Part shown: positions 37,084 through 46,557 of the stretch, piece after piece | How the letters are laid out: every line of letters starts with the position of its first letter | How positions within the stretch are numbered: position 1 is the stretch's first letter | NCBI GenBank assembly: GCA_024642245.1 | Contig: JAHEBM010000016.1 | Span: 1-64,000 of the forward strand | Source of the DNA: Haliea sp. | Lineage (GTDB): Bacteria > Pseudomonadota > Gammaproteobacteria > Pseudomonadales > Halieaceae | Reading direction: 5' to 3' | Length of the DNA: 64,000 nucleotides | Translations under genes and position numbers: made by a program | Notes under the pieces: model-generated | Seen by the model: only the letters and a program-made list of their open reading frames with translations | Told to the model about the DNA's origin: nothing | Databases searched by the model: none

Positions 37084-38436
37084 ATGGCCAAATTTACTGT
37101 GCTGTCCCCCACCGCCATCCTTGGATACGGGTTCCCGGAACGCTCCTTTGAGCGCGGACTGGACTGCCACCCAGACCTGATTGCCGTCGACGCCGGATCC
37201 GTGGATCCCGGTCCGTATTACCTGGGCGCCGGCAAATCCTTTACCGACCGCGCCGCAGTGCGCAGGGATCTCGCCATCCTGCTCGGTGCGGCAGTGGCCC
37301 GGGGTATCCCCCTGGTCATCGGCAGCGCGGGCGGAGCCGGGGCAAAGCCACACCTGCAGTGGACGGTGGAAATCGTGCGGGAGCTGGCAGCTGAACTGGG
37401 TCTTGGCTTCCGACTGGGCATGATACCCGCAGACGTGACACACGAAACCCTGCTCGAGGGCCTGCGCCAGGGCAAGCTCCAGGCACTTGCAGGGGCCCCC
37501 ACCCTGGACGCCCGGTCCATTGCCGGCGCAGGGGCACTGGTGGCACAGATGGGGGTGGAGCCCATCCAGCGGGCGCTGGCGGCCGGCTGCGATGTCGTCG
37601 TCGCCGGCAGGGCCTACGACCCCGCGGTCTTTGCCGCCCTACCCATGCTGCGCGGATTCGACCCGGGCCTGGCACTCCACCTGGGCAAGATCCTGGAGTG
37701 TGCCGCCATTGCCGCCAGTCCGGGCTCCGGCTCCGACTGCGCACTGGGTATACTCGAGGATAATCGCTTCGTGTTGCAGGCACTGAGCGAGGCTCGGGTA
37801 TTCACCCCCACTTCGGTGGCAGCCCACACCCTGTATGAAAAATCCAACCCCAGTTTGTTACCTGGACCCGGCGGCGCGCTGGACCTCACGGACGTCAGCT
37901 TTGAAGACATTGGTGGCGGCCGGGTCGCGGTGAGCGGCAGCCGCTTCGTTCCCTCGCAGGGCTACCAGCTCAAAATCGAGGGTGCCCGGCAGGCGGGCTA
38001 TCGCAGCATCGCCATCGCCGGCATTCGCGACCCGATCATGATCCAAGCCATCGAGGAGATTCTCGAACAGGTGCGTGCGCGAGTGGCCGAATTACTGCCG
38101 GACGGCGGCCGTAACGGCAGGCTGCATTTCCATATCTACGGCAAGAACGGGGTAATGGGCGACAGGGAACCCGTGCGGGATTTCGTGGCCCATGAGCTGG
38201 GCATCGTCATCGATGCTGTGTGTGCCGACCCGGAAAGTGCCGACACCCTGTGCAGCCTGACCCGGTCCACCCTGCTGCATTTCGGCTACGACGGCAGAAT
38301 CGCCACCGCCGGCAACCTGGCCTTCCCCTTCTCCCCATCGGACCTGCGCGCGGGTGCGGTCTACGAGTTCTCGGTTTACCACCTGCTGGAGGCAGACCCC
38401 CTTGAGCTGTTTCCGCTCACGATTATGGAGATCTAG
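37084..38436 (+). CDS. AtuA family protein (DUF1446)
   Basis: A 450-aa cytosolic protein of the AtuA/DUF1446 family, named from acyclic terpene utilisation in Pseudomonas; the chemical role is not established. Characteristic segments include VDAGSVDPGPYYLG, VIGSAGGAGAKPH and VVAGRAYDPAVFAALP. ATG 37084 gives a natural start; the frame is open from 37036. It is two base pairs from a DUF4387 gene, a pairing I recognise as recurrent, and it is divergent from an acyl-CoA carboxylase operon. An acyl-CoA or branched-acid substrate is a reasonable inference. Confidence 0.85.
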   Translation: MAKFTVLSPTAILGYGFPERSFERGLDCHPDLIAVDAGSVDPGPYYLGAGKSFTDRAAVRRDLAILLGAAVARGIPLVIGSAGGAGAKPHLQWTVEIVRELAAELGLGFRLGMIPADVTHETLLEGLRQGKLQALAGAPTLDARSIAGAGALVAQMGVEPIQRALAAGCDVVVAGRAYDPAVFAALPMLRGFDPGLALHLGKILECAAIAASPGSGSDCALGILEDNRFVLQALSEARVFTPTSVAAHTLYEKSNPSLLPGPGGALDLTDVSFEDIGGGRVAVSGSRFVPSQGYQLKIEGARQAGYRSIAIAGIRDPIMIQAIEEILEQVRARVAELLPDGGRNGRLHFHIYGKNGVMGDREPVRDFVAHELGIVIDAVCADPESADTLCSLTRSTLLHFGYDGRIATAGNLAFPFSPSDLRAGAVYEFSVYHLLEADPLELFPLTIMEI

Positions 38437-38438
38437 CG

Positions 38439-38765
38439 ATGACCCGGCTCAGCGACGTCGCCCTGGTCGTGCGCAGCAAGAACACCAGCCCTTTTACCTA
38501 TTCCCTGGATATCATGTTCAGGGAGCCACGGGACTACCAGTACTTCAAGTCCCGCAAACTGATCGATGCTGTGCTTGTAGCACGCCTGTACCGCCTGAAG
38601 CCGGACCAGGTGCTGGACGTCATCTATTTCGACCCGGCCATGGCGATCAAGATCTGCCTGCCCAGGGATATTTCTTCCGGGGCACCGGGTGACAGTGACG
38701 TGTACGGCGCGCAGCAACACGCGCCACTGCTGTTGTGGGAATTCAACGGCAACGCCGGGCATTGA
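38439..38765 (+). CDS. DUF4387 domain protein
   Basis: A 108-aa protein of the DUF4387 family, recognised from LSDVALVVRSKNTSPFTYSLDIMF and the later IKICLPR. Its ATG is 2 bp after the atuA stop, so the two are translationally linked and probably form a complex. In many genomes the two are separate neighbours or are fused, to my recollection. Catalytic role unknown. It has no signal peptide or membrane segment. Confidence 0.85.
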   Translation: MTRLSDVALVVRSKNTSPFTYSLDIMFREPRDYQYFKSRKLIDAVLVARLYRLKPDQVLDVIYFDPAMAIKICLPRDISSGAPGDSDVYGAQQHAPLLLWEFNGNAGH

Positions 38766-38925
38766 CCACGGGGGTTAACGCGAGAGTTTTTGGGGTACCC
38801 GACCCGGGTTAAATTGCCAGACAGCGCCGCGCGCCGCCTATATACTGCGCCCGATACGGTGGCCACGGCCCGCCACAGGCAGTGGCGGCGAACCGGCCGG
38901 CAGGGCAAACCAGGACGCGATATCG

Positions 38926-39600
38926 ATGGCATTGGCTGCGCAAGATCTTCTCCCGGACAACATCGCACCGTGCAGCCCACAGCTGTTTGGCCGTATCGCA
39001 GGCGATTTGCGGGAAAAGGGATACAGCATCAACCCCTGCGCCCTGCCGCCAGGACTGGCGGACGGTCTGCTGCAACACCTCCACACCATGTCGGCGCAGC
39101 AATTTGCCCCAGCCGCCATCGGCCGTGAGCAGGACCAGGTGATCAACGGTTTTGTGCGCAAGGATAATATTTGCTGGATCACCGGGGAGTCCGCGGCCGG
39201 GTGCCAGTGGCTGGAATGGACGCACAAACTGCAGGTTTTCCTCAACCGGGAACTCTTCCTCGGCCTTTTTTCCTTTGAAAGCCACTTCGCCCATTACCCA
39301 CCCGGTGGCTTTTATCGCAGGCATCTTGACGCTTTCAGGGGAGAGTCCAACCGTATCCTGTCGGTCGTGGCATACCTCAACCCCTACTGGCAGGCAGATG
39401 ACGGTGGCGAGCTGGTGCTCTACCCCGAGCCGGACTGTCCCCGCGGCATCACGGTTGCACCCGCACTCGGCACCCTCGCGGTTTTCCTCAGCGAGGAGGT
39501 CGAACACGAGGTCCTTGCCACCCGTCGTGACAGGTTTTCTGTGGCCGGTTGGTTCCGGGTGAACAGCTCCACGGCAGAAAGGGCAGACCCCCCCACTTGA
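38926..39600 (+). CDS. 2-oxoglutarate/Fe(II) oxygenase (prolyl 4-hydroxylase-like)
   Basis: A 224-aa cytosolic dioxygenase of the SM-20/prolyl 4-hydroxylase type. The facial triad is His133 and Asp135 (FYRRHLDAF) and His194 (EVEHEV), and the 2-oxoglutarate-binding Arg follows in DRFSVAGWFR. The double-stranded beta helix spans about residues 110-210. The bacterial relatives hydroxylate a protein or small-molecule substrate; here it is unknown. It is a single gene between the AtuA pair and the PQQ dehydrogenase. Confidence 0.88.
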   Translation: MALAAQDLLPDNIAPCSPQLFGRIAGDLREKGYSINPCALPPGLADGLLQHLHTMSAQQFAPAAIGREQDQVINGFVRKDNICWITGESAAGCQWLEWTHKLQVFLNRELFLGLFSFESHFAHYPPGGFYRRHLDAFRGESNRILSVVAYLNPYWQADDGGELVLYPEPDCPRGITVAPALGTLAVFLSEEVEHEVLATRRDRFSVAGWFRVNSSTAERADPPT

Positions 39601-39734
39601 GCGGTTTGGACCATGAAACACGACATTGCAAACGTGTGGCCCGGACGGGTAGAAGCGACCATTCATTCTGGGCGGGACACGACGCAGCAGTTACTATCGG
39701 TCCCACCCGCCATGCCCAGCCGAGGGCCTGCTCA

Positions 39735-41750
39735 ATGACCCAGTACCACGCTCCGCGGACATACCGCTCTCGCCTCAGGGTCGCAGCCTGCCTCGTGCTG
39801 CTGGCAGCACTGCCCCAGTCGGCCCAAAGCCAAAAGCTATGGGGCAGTTATGGCGGCAGCCCCGGCGGCGGGCATTTTTCGCCGCTCACCCAGATAAACC
39901 CGGCCAATGTTGACCAGCTGGAGCTCGCCTGGACGCATCGCTCGGGTGATTTTCGCGTGGCGCGTGAAGGCAGGGAAGGCAGCAAATTCGGCGATGCGGA
40001 CGGGCCAAGACCACAAAGCGCACTGCAGGTCACACCCATCGTGGTCGACGACACCCTGTATTACTGCACGCCGTTCAACCGGGTATTCGCACTGGATGCC
40101 ACCACGGGCCGCGAGCGCTGGGTTTACGACCCGGGTGTCGATACCGATCCCGTGGCACTGACGAACTGTCGCGGAGTGAGCAGCTGGCGCGACCCGAAAC
40201 CAAAGGGCAAGGCCTGTGATCATCGCATTTTCACCGGCACGCTGGACGGGCGATTGCTCGCGCTCGACGGCGCCACCGGCAAACCCTGCGAGGACTTCGG
40301 TGACCATGGCGAACTGGACCTGACAGAGGGTCTGGGCGACCACCAGCCCGGGGAGTATGGCATCACCTCTCCACCGGCCATCCTGGGCAACCTTGTCATC
40401 ACTGGCGCCATGGTGCTGGATAACCGTCGCACCGACAGCCCTGGCGGCGTGGTGCGCGCCTTCAATGCGCGCAGCGGCAAGCTCGCGTGGTACTGGGACC
40501 CGCTCCCCCCGGAAACAAAGCCCGCACCCGGGGACGCGGCGCAGCGCTACCAGCGGGGCACCACGAATGTCTGGTCGATTATTTCCGTCGACAACGCTCG
40601 CAACCTGGTATTCGTACCCACGGGCAACAGCAGCCCCGATTACTATGGTGGCTTGCGCGGATCCCTTGAAAACGGCCAGGATTACTATTCCAGCTCAGTT
40701 GTCGCCCTCGATGGCGCCACCGGCAAAGTGGTGTGGCATTTCCAGGCGGTACACCACGACCTCTGGGATTACGACACGCCCGCACAACCCACACTCTACG
40801 AGATGGCCCGGGAGGGCAAAACCGTGCCGGCACTGGCCCAGCCCACCAAGATGGGACACCTGTTCCTGCTGAACCGGGAAACAGGCGAACCACTGTTCAC
40901 GGTAGAGGAGCGGCCCGTCGCGGAAGGCGACGTACCCGGCGAATACTACGCCCCGACCCAACCTTTCCCGACCCTGCCCGAAACCCTGGTGCCCGAGATC
41001 ATTTCACCCGAGACCGCCTGGGGTATCACCCCCTGGGAAGAAAGTGCCTGCAGGGACAAAATCGAGGCGGCCCGGTGGGCGGGTATTTTCACCCCGCCGA
41101 GCGTGCAGGGAACCATTGACTACCCTTTCCAGGGCGGTGGCAACAACTGGGATTCCCCCGCCATCGACCCGCAACGCCAGATCATCGTGCTGCGCACCAA
41201 TCACCTGGCGGGTATCATCCACCTGATTCCCCGGGCTGAGTGCGGCCTGCATCCGACGGCCCACCCCCAGGAAGGCACGCCTTTTTGCGTTACGCCGGAC
41301 GTATTGCTCTCGCCCTGGGGCCTTCCCTGCAACGCGCCCCCCTGGAATACCCTGGATGCCATAGACCTCACCACCGGCCAGAAAATGTGGAGCGTGCCCC
41401 TGGGTACCAGCAGGGACATGGCACCTTTCCCGTTCTGGTTCTTCAAGGGAACACCCGGCCTTGGCGGCCCGACGATGACCGGGTCGGGCCTGATTTTTAT
41501 CGCGGGCTCGGGCGATCATTATTTCCGCGCTTTCAGCACTATTTCGGGCGAGGAGCTGTGGCGCACCCGCATGCCCACCGGTGCCGCCGCCACGCCCATG
41601 ACGTATCTCGCCGCTGATGGCCGGCAAATGGTGATCATCGCCGCCGGCAGTCACTGGGGCGCCGCCAGCGGCGCCGCGGATCACCTGCTCGCCTACGCGC
41701 TGCCGCCTCACCTGGTACCCAAAGCCCTTTCCAGCCCCTCCCGGGAATGA
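39735..41750 (+). CDS. PQQ-dependent dehydrogenase, periplasmic
   Basis: Quinoprotein dehydrogenase of about 671 aa with an eight-bladed beta-propeller. Residues 1-33 (from ATG 39735) form a signal peptide (LRVAACLVLLAALPQSAQS). Propeller-repeat tryptophan-docking motifs recur, such as VFALDATTGRERW, LLALDGATGK, VVALDGATGKVVW and FRAFSTISGEELW. It resembles the catalytic part of membrane glucose dehydrogenase without the membrane domain. Oxidation of a sugar or alcohol in the periplasm, passing electrons to the respiratory chain, is likely. The frame is open upstream to 39549 but is not protein-like. It overlaps the FAH gene by 4 bp (ATGA). Confidence 0.88.
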   Translation: MTQYHAPRTYRSRLRVAACLVLLAALPQSAQSQKLWGSYGGSPGGGHFSPLTQINPANVDQLELAWTHRSGDFRVAREGREGSKFGDADGPRPQSALQVTPIVVDDTLYYCTPFNRVFALDATTGRERWVYDPGVDTDPVALTNCRGVSSWRDPKPKGKACDHRIFTGTLDGRLLALDGATGKPCEDFGDHGELDLTEGLGDHQPGEYGITSPPAILGNLVITGAMVLDNRRTDSPGGVVRAFNARSGKLAWYWDPLPPETKPAPGDAAQRYQRGTTNVWSIISVDNARNLVFVPTGNSSPDYYGGLRGSLENGQDYYSSSVVALDGATGKVVWHFQAVHHDLWDYDTPAQPTLYEMAREGKTVPALAQPTKMGHLFLLNRETGEPLFTVEERPVAEGDVPGEYYAPTQPFPTLPETLVPEIISPETAWGITPWEESACRDKIEAARWAGIFTPPSVQGTIDYPFQGGGNNWDSPAIDPQRQIIVLRTNHLAGIIHLIPRAECGLHPTAHPQEGTPFCVTPDVLLSPWGLPCNAPPWNTLDAIDLTTGQKMWSVPLGTSRDMAPFPFWFFKGTPGLGGPTMTGSGLIFIAGSGDHYFRAFSTISGEELWRTRMPTGAAATPMTYLAADGRQMVIIAAGSHWGAASGAADHLLAYALPPHLVPKALSSPSRE

Positions 41751-42370
41751 ACACTATGCACACTGTCACCGTCAACGGCACCCCTGTCACACCCTCGAAA
41801 ATCGTCTGTGTGGGTCGCAACTACGTAGCCCACATCAGGGAACTGGGCAACGAGATACCCCAGGACATGGTGGTATTCAACAAACCCAATTCCGCGATCG
41901 GCACTACCCTTCACGCCAGGGCGGAGGGCGAGCCCCTGCACTACGAGGGCGAAATTGTCCTGATGGTAGAGGGCGGCGAGTTTACCGCGGTTGGCTTCGG
42001 CCTCGACCTGACCCGGCGCGAACTGCAGGGCAAGCTCAAGAAAAATGGCTTGCCCTGGGAGCGAGCCAAGGCCTTCGATGGCGCAGCCCTGTTCAGCGAT
42101 TTCGTCACGCTTCCGGCAAATCCCGACGCACTGACCCTTGAGCTGGCCGTGGATGGAGCAATGCGCCAGGCCGGTGGTGTGCACATGATGATCTACAAGC
42201 CCGCCACGATACTCGCGGAGCTGCGCAAGTTCACCACACTCGAGGACGGCGATCTCGTGATGACCGGCACGCCCGAGGGCGTGGGCGTCATTCACACGGG
42301 AGAGCGATTCCAGGGCAGCGTACTGGTTGCTGGCGAGGTGCTGGTCAGCGCGACCTGGGTGGCACAATAA
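41747..42370 (+). CDS. Fumarylacetoacetate hydrolase family protein
   Basis: A 207-aa FAH-fold enzyme of the YcgM/acylpyruvase type. The core starts KIVCVGRNYVAH, and the metal site acids lie in YEGEIVLMVE and FDGAALFSDF. The closing LVMTGTPEGVGVI loop is characteristic. Small relatives hydrolyse acylpyruvates or decarboxylate oxaloacetate. The start ATG 41747 overlaps the stop of the PQQ dehydrogenase (ATGA); ATG 41756 is possible. The coupling suggests joint expression, although a shared pathway is not obvious. Confidence 0.88.
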   Translation: MNTMHTVTVNGTPVTPSKIVCVGRNYVAHIRELGNEIPQDMVVFNKPNSAIGTTLHARAEGEPLHYEGEIVLMVEGGEFTAVGFGLDLTRRELQGKLKKNGLPWERAKAFDGAALFSDFVTLPANPDALTLELAVDGAMRQAGGVHMMIYKPATILAELRKFTTLEDGDLVMTGTPEGVGVIHTGERFQGSVLVAGEVLVSATWVAQ

Positions 42371-42467
42371 TCCGGGCTCGCGGCCCCGGCGCCCTTGCGG
42401 ATAAAAAGCTGATTGTTAACTTGCCGATTTTGCAGTAGTTTTTAACCAGGCCTGCAAGTGGAAAACC

Positions 42468-43019
42468 ATGCATACCATCCTGCGATTGGATGTGGCGGGC
42501 CAGCCGCGCGGCTGGATTACCGTTCACGAGGCGATTTCTGCCTACGCCAAGGGCGATGTCATCTACGGCATCGGGAAAACACTGCCGCCGTATTTCGGCG
42601 GAATCCAGCGCCTCACCGGCCTGCGCTCTCGTATTGAACTGCAGCCGATTGTCGCCATCCAGGGCAGGATTATCCAGAACTTCACCCCCCCCCTGTGCAA
42701 TCGCACGCTGTTCCGCCGCGACGATCACCGCTGCCTCTACTGCGGGGCACAGCATTCCCGCGCTGACCTTACCCGGGACCACGTGCTGCCCACCTCCAGA
42801 GGCGGCACAGACCGCTGGGAAAATGTGGTTGCCGCCTGCAAGCGCTGCAACTGGCAGAAAGACAACCGCACGCCGGAAGAGGCCCATATGCCCCTGCTTG
42901 CCGTTCCGTTCAAACCGAACCCGTTCGAGTGGCACTTCCTTGCCAAGGACCGGATACTCGCCGACCAGATGGACTACCTGTCGCAACAGTTTCGCGCGCT
43001 GCGCGCCTGGGCGAGTTAG
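42468..43019 (+). CDS. HNH endonuclease
   Basis: A 183-aa protein with a C-terminal HNH nuclease domain (about residues 88-130). It has a zinc-knuckle pair CLYCG and CKRCN around the DHVLPTSRGG core and Asn-Val (RWENVV). The N-terminal 80 residues form a separate region. Such single-domain HNH proteins are common chromosomal genes in Gammaproteobacteria, possibly in DNA repair. No restriction or phage gene is near. Confidence 0.88.
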   Translation: MHTILRLDVAGQPRGWITVHEAISAYAKGDVIYGIGKTLPPYFGGIQRLTGLRSRIELQPIVAIQGRIIQNFTPPLCNRTLFRRDDHRCLYCGAQHSRADLTRDHVLPTSRGGTDRWENVVAACKRCNWQKDNRTPEEAHMPLLAVPFKPNPFEWHFLAKDRILADQMDYLSQQFRALRAWAS

Positions 43020-43097
43020 CGCAGTCGCGCGAGCAACGCGCATTCAACCTGAAAATCCTGCCCGGGATCGGGCTATAATCAAGGGGACACCACACCA

Positions 43098-44120
43098 ATG
43101 GCCACCGCGCCAGGCCGGCGCGCAGGGAGTTTTACCTTGTCTTCAGAAGTAACAGCCAGCGAACATTACAGCGCCATCCACTCCATGATGGGACAAATGG
43201 CGAAGTCGGTTATCGGCCAGGAGGAGGTGGTGCGCACGCTCACCCTCGCGCTGCTGTGCAATGGCAACGTACTGCTGGAGGGCCTGCCGGGCACTGCCAA
43301 GACCCGCTCTATCAAGACCCTGTCCCAGGTATTGCAGGCCAAACTGGGGCGGATCCAGTTCACCCCCGACCTGCTGCCGTCTGACGTCACCGGCAACGAG
43401 ATCTACCAGGACAACCAGGGGCACTCGGAGCTGCAGTTCCAGCCAGGACCCATTTTCAGCGAACTGGTGCTGGCGGATGAAATCAATCGCGCCCCGGCAA
43501 AAGTCCAGTCGGCTTTGCTCGAAGCCATGGAGGAGCGGCAGGTGACCGTGGCGGGTAAGACCTACAAGCTCCCGGAGCTGTTCATGGTGCTGGCCACCCA
43601 GAACCCTATCGAGCAGGAGGGTACATACCCGCTACCGGAAGCGCAGATGGACCGTTTCCTGATGAAGATATCGGTGGACTACCCACGGGCGGAAGCCGAG
43701 CTGGCGATCGTGCGCATGCTGCAGGCCGAGGAGGGCCACCAGGGGGAAAAGCTGGAGATGATTTCCCAGGACAACATCTTCGCTGCCCGCACCGCCATCC
43801 AGCAGATGCAGGTATCCGGGCCGGTGGAGCAATACATCATCGACCTCGTGATGGCGACCCGACAGCCGGCTGATTTCGGCGACAAGCTGGGCCACTGGAT
43901 CGACACGGGCTCCAGCCCCAGGGCCAGCATCGCCCTGCATCGCACCAGCCGCGCCAGCGCCTGGCTGGACGGGCGGGACTATGTCACGCCGGACGATGTG
44001 CGCTCCGTGCTGCATGCCATCATGCGCCACCGCCTGATCATTACCTACGATGCACTGGCCGACCAGGTGACCCCGGACGCGATCATCGACGAGATCATCA
44101 AACAAGTCGCCGTGGGCTGA
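43098..44120 (+). CDS. MoxR family AAA+ ATPase
   Basis: First gene of a six-gene MoxR/Bat operon. The AAA+ domain has Walker A GLPGTAKT near residue 57, Walker B LVLADEINR and the sensor ATQNPIEQEG; a C-terminal lid follows. MoxR ATPases act as chaperones that mature or remodel VWA-domain partners encoded next door. ATG 43098 gives 340 aa; TTG 43137, behind AGGGAG, is a credible alternative that removes 13 poorly conserved residues. The next gene starts 7 bp after the stop. Confidence 0.92.
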   Translation: MATAPGRRAGSFTLSSEVTASEHYSAIHSMMGQMAKSVIGQEEVVRTLTLALLCNGNVLLEGLPGTAKTRSIKTLSQVLQAKLGRIQFTPDLLPSDVTGNEIYQDNQGHSELQFQPGPIFSELVLADEINRAPAKVQSALLEAMEERQVTVAGKTYKLPELFMVLATQNPIEQEGTYPLPEAQMDRFLMKISVDYPRAEAELAIVRMLQAEEGHQGEKLEMISQDNIFAARTAIQQMQVSGPVEQYIIDLVMATRQPADFGDKLGHWIDTGSSPRASIALHRTSRASAWLDGRDYVTPDDVRSVLHAIMRHRLIITYDALADQVTPDAIIDEIIKQVAVG

Positions 44121-44127
44121 GCTACCG

Positions 44128-45066
44128 ATGAACGGCGGTAACCACGACGATATCTATACCAACCTGCCCGCACTGATGCGGCTGCGCTATAGCGCCAGGG
44201 GCTTCAGTTACCTGCCGCGCCAACCGGTCCGCTCGCTGCTCAGTGGCCGCAAGCGTTCCAGGCTGCGCGGCCGCGGGCTGGATTTCGACGAGCTGCGGCA
44301 CTACCGACCGGGGGACGATATCCGCACGATGGACTGGCGGGTGACCAACCGCACCGGCAAGCCCCATGTCCGGGTGTATACCGAGGAACGCGACCGCCCG
44401 GTCATCGTGGTGGTAGACCAGCGCCTGCCAATGTTTTTCGGCAGCCAGCAGAAAATGAAATCGGTAATTGCAGCAGAAGTGGCGGCACTGACCGCCTGGC
44501 GGGTACTGGCGGTGGGCGACCGGGTTGGCGCCATCCTGTTCAACGACAACAAGGTAGTGGAGGCAAAGGCGAGCCGCAACGAACGCAGGCTTGTCAGCTG
44601 GCTGGGCGACCTGGTGTCAATGAATAACGACCTGTCTGTCACGGCGCGACACGCCAGCAACCCGGCCGGTCTGAAGGATGCCTTGCGCCTGCTCGAACGC
44701 AGCATCGGCCACGACTACCTGGTGGTACTCGTCTCTGACTTCTACGGCTGGGACGATGCTGCGCTGGCCACCATCTGTCGCATCAGCCAGCACAACGACA
44801 TCATCTGCTCACTGGTGTACGACCCACTGGAGCGCGACATCTCCGGCGCCAGCGAGCTGGTGGTGAGCGACGGCAAGTTCCAGCTGGAGATCGACCCGGA
44901 CCGCCAGGACCTGGGCAGGAAATTCGAGGCGAGCTTCGAAAGCTCTGTCGGCCATGTCCAGGGAGAGCTCAGGCGTCACAACATCCCGGTGCTGCCGGTA
45001 GATACCGCCGCGCCGGTAACTCGCCAGCTGCAGGAAAAACTGGGCGGACAGAGGGTGCTGCAATGA
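44128..45066 (+). CDS. DUF58 domain protein
   Basis: A 312-aa cytosolic protein of the DUF58 family, the usual partner of MoxR. It contains GRGLDFDELRHYRPGDDIR, the family signature, and a VWA-like fold (VIVVVDQRLPMFFG, VVLVSDFYGWDD). It follows moxR by 7 bp and overlaps the DUF4381 gene by 4 bp (ATGA). It probably binds the ATPase and a client; no enzyme activity is known. Confidence 0.92.
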   Translation: MNGGNHDDIYTNLPALMRLRYSARGFSYLPRQPVRSLLSGRKRSRLRGRGLDFDELRHYRPGDDIRTMDWRVTNRTGKPHVRVYTEERDRPVIVVVDQRLPMFFGSQQKMKSVIAAEVAALTAWRVLAVGDRVGAILFNDNKVVEAKASRNERRLVSWLGDLVSMNNDLSVTARHASNPAGLKDALRLLERSIGHDYLVVLVSDFYGWDDAALATICRISQHNDIICSLVYDPLERDISGASELVVSDGKFQLEIDPDRQDLGRKFEASFESSVGHVQGELRRHNIPVLPVDTAAPVTRQLQEKLGGQRVLQ

Positions 45067-45566
45067 GCGCGCCACCGCTTCCGGAAGCCTTCGGCAACTA
45101 CGCACTTGGCGACTTCGTGGAAGTGGTCTCACCCACCGCAGTGAACTGGTGGCCGCAGACAGCAGGCTGGGGCTGGCTCGCAGCGGCGCTGTCGGGTTTG
45201 GCCTGCTACCACCTGTGGCGATTCCTGCGTCACTGGTACCACAACCGCTACCGACGCGAGGCCGCCACGCGATTGCAAGGCCTGGCCGCCGCCCGGACCC
45301 CGCTGAGGGTGAGCGAGCTTAATCGCCTGCTGAAGTTGACGGCACTGGCAGCGTTCGCGCGTGAACAGGTGGCACAGCTGTCGGGGGAGGATTGGGTGGC
45401 TTTTCTCAACCAGCACTGTCCCGCCGCACCCTTCTCCGAGGACCAGGGCCGGTTGCTGGCGCTGGCCGCCTACACCGGTGAGCCGGTCGAGACTGGCGCG
45501 GCGCAGCAACTGCTGCTCGCCAGCCTGGCCTGGGTGCGCGAACACGAGAATCCCCGGGATGCCTGA
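45063..45566 (+). CDS. DUF4381 domain membrane protein
   Basis: A 167-aa protein with one membrane helix (about residues 30-55) and a cytoplasmic tail, recognised as DUF4381 from its N-terminal segment (VSPTAVNWWPQTAGW) and operon position between DUF58 and VWA genes. It overlaps DUF58 by 4 bp and the VWA gene by 8 bp. It is probably a membrane anchor for the MoxR-VWA assembly. Confidence 0.85.
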   Translation: MSAPPLPEAFGNYALGDFVEVVSPTAVNWWPQTAGWGWLAAALSGLACYHLWRFLRHWYHNRYRREAATRLQGLAAARTPLRVSELNRLLKLTALAAFAREQVAQLSGEDWVAFLNQHCPAAPFSEDQGRLLALAAYTGEPVETGAAQQLLLASLAWVREHENPRDA

Positions 45567-46557
45567 GCTTGAGCTTGCCCACCCCTGGGCCCTGGCATTG
45601 CTGGTCCTGCCGGTACTGATGCGCCTGCTGCCCGCCTACAAGGAGAGCAGGGATTCAATCAGGGTACCCTTCTTCGATAAGCTGGTGGAACTGAGCGAAC
45701 AAAGCCCCCAGACCGGTGCCATGGTTCTGCAAAGGGACCGCGCCCAGCAGTTCCTTGTTGGCTTTATGTGGCTGTGCCTGGTGCTGGCGGCGGCAAAGCC
45801 CCAGTGGGTGGGGCCACCGATCGAGCAGCAGAAGTCCGGTCGGGACCTGATGGTCGCGGTGGATCTGTCCGGATCAATGGAGACCAGGGACTTCAGCCTC
45901 CCGGACGGCACCGGCGTGGACCGCCTCGAGGCTGTCAAATACGTGCTGGAGGAACTGGCAGACCAGCGCGTTTCCGATCGCCTGGGCCTGATCGTTTTCG
46001 GCAACGCGCCCTACCTGCAAAGCCCCTTCACCGACGATCACAAAGTGTGGGCGCAGTTGCTGGCAGAAACGGGAATTGGCATGGCCGGGCAAAGCACGGC
46101 CTTTGGCGATGCCATTGGCCTGGCCATCAAACTGTTCCGCGAAAGCGATTCCGACAACCGCGTACTGATAATGCTCACCGACGGCAACGATACCGGCAGC
46201 ATGGTACCCCCGGTGGACGCCGCCAAGGTGGCGGCCAGCCAGGGTATCCGTATCTACACCATCGCTATCGGCGACCCGGCTTCCGTGGGGGAAGAGGCCC
46301 TGGATATCGATACCCTGCAACGGGTGTCCGAGGTAACGGGGGGGCGCTACTTCCAGGCCCTCGACCAGCGGCAACTGGCCGACGCCTACCTGGCGGTGAG
46401 CGAGCTCGAGCCCCAGTTGTACGAGACCATCAGCTTTCGCCCGCGACAGAGCCTGCACTGGGTGCCCGTGAGCGCGGCGCTCAGCCTCTACCTCATTTAC
46501 CACTGTATCGGCGCATGGCAGGCGTGGCGCCACTTGAGGTCCACCCGTGCTGCCTGA
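45559..46557 (+). CDS. VWA domain membrane protein (BatA-like)
   Basis: A 332-aa membrane protein with helices at the N-terminus (about residues 8-25 and 60-78) and at the C-terminus (about 305-322), enclosing a periplasmic or cytoplasmic VWA domain with a complete MIDAS (DLSGSM, then later Thr and Asp in LTDGND). Bat proteins are linked to aerotolerance and envelope stress. ATG 45559 overlaps DUF4381 by 8 bp, and its own end overlaps the next gene by 11 bp. Confidence 0.92.
   Translation: MPELELAHPWALALLVLPVLMRLLPAYKESRDSIRVPFFDKLVELSEQSPQTGAMVLQRDRAQQFLVGFMWLCLVLAAAKPQWVGPPIEQQKSGRDLMVAVDLSGSMETRDFSLPDGTGVDRLEAVKYVLEELADQRVSDRLGLIVFGNAPYLQSPFTDDHKVWAQLLAETGIGMAGQSTAFGDAIGLAIKLFRESDSDNRVLIMLTDGNDTGSMVPPVDAAKVAASQGIRIYTIAIGDPASVGEEALDIDTLQRVSEVTGGRYFQALDQRQLADAYLAVSELEPQLYETISFRPRQSLHWVPVSAALSLYLIYHCIGAWQAWRHLRSTRAA

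Noticed and set aside
42468-43019. HNH protein as part of a defence or mobile element
   Set aside because: No restriction, phage, transposase or toxin gene is nearby and single HNH genes of this kind are ordinary chromosomal loci.
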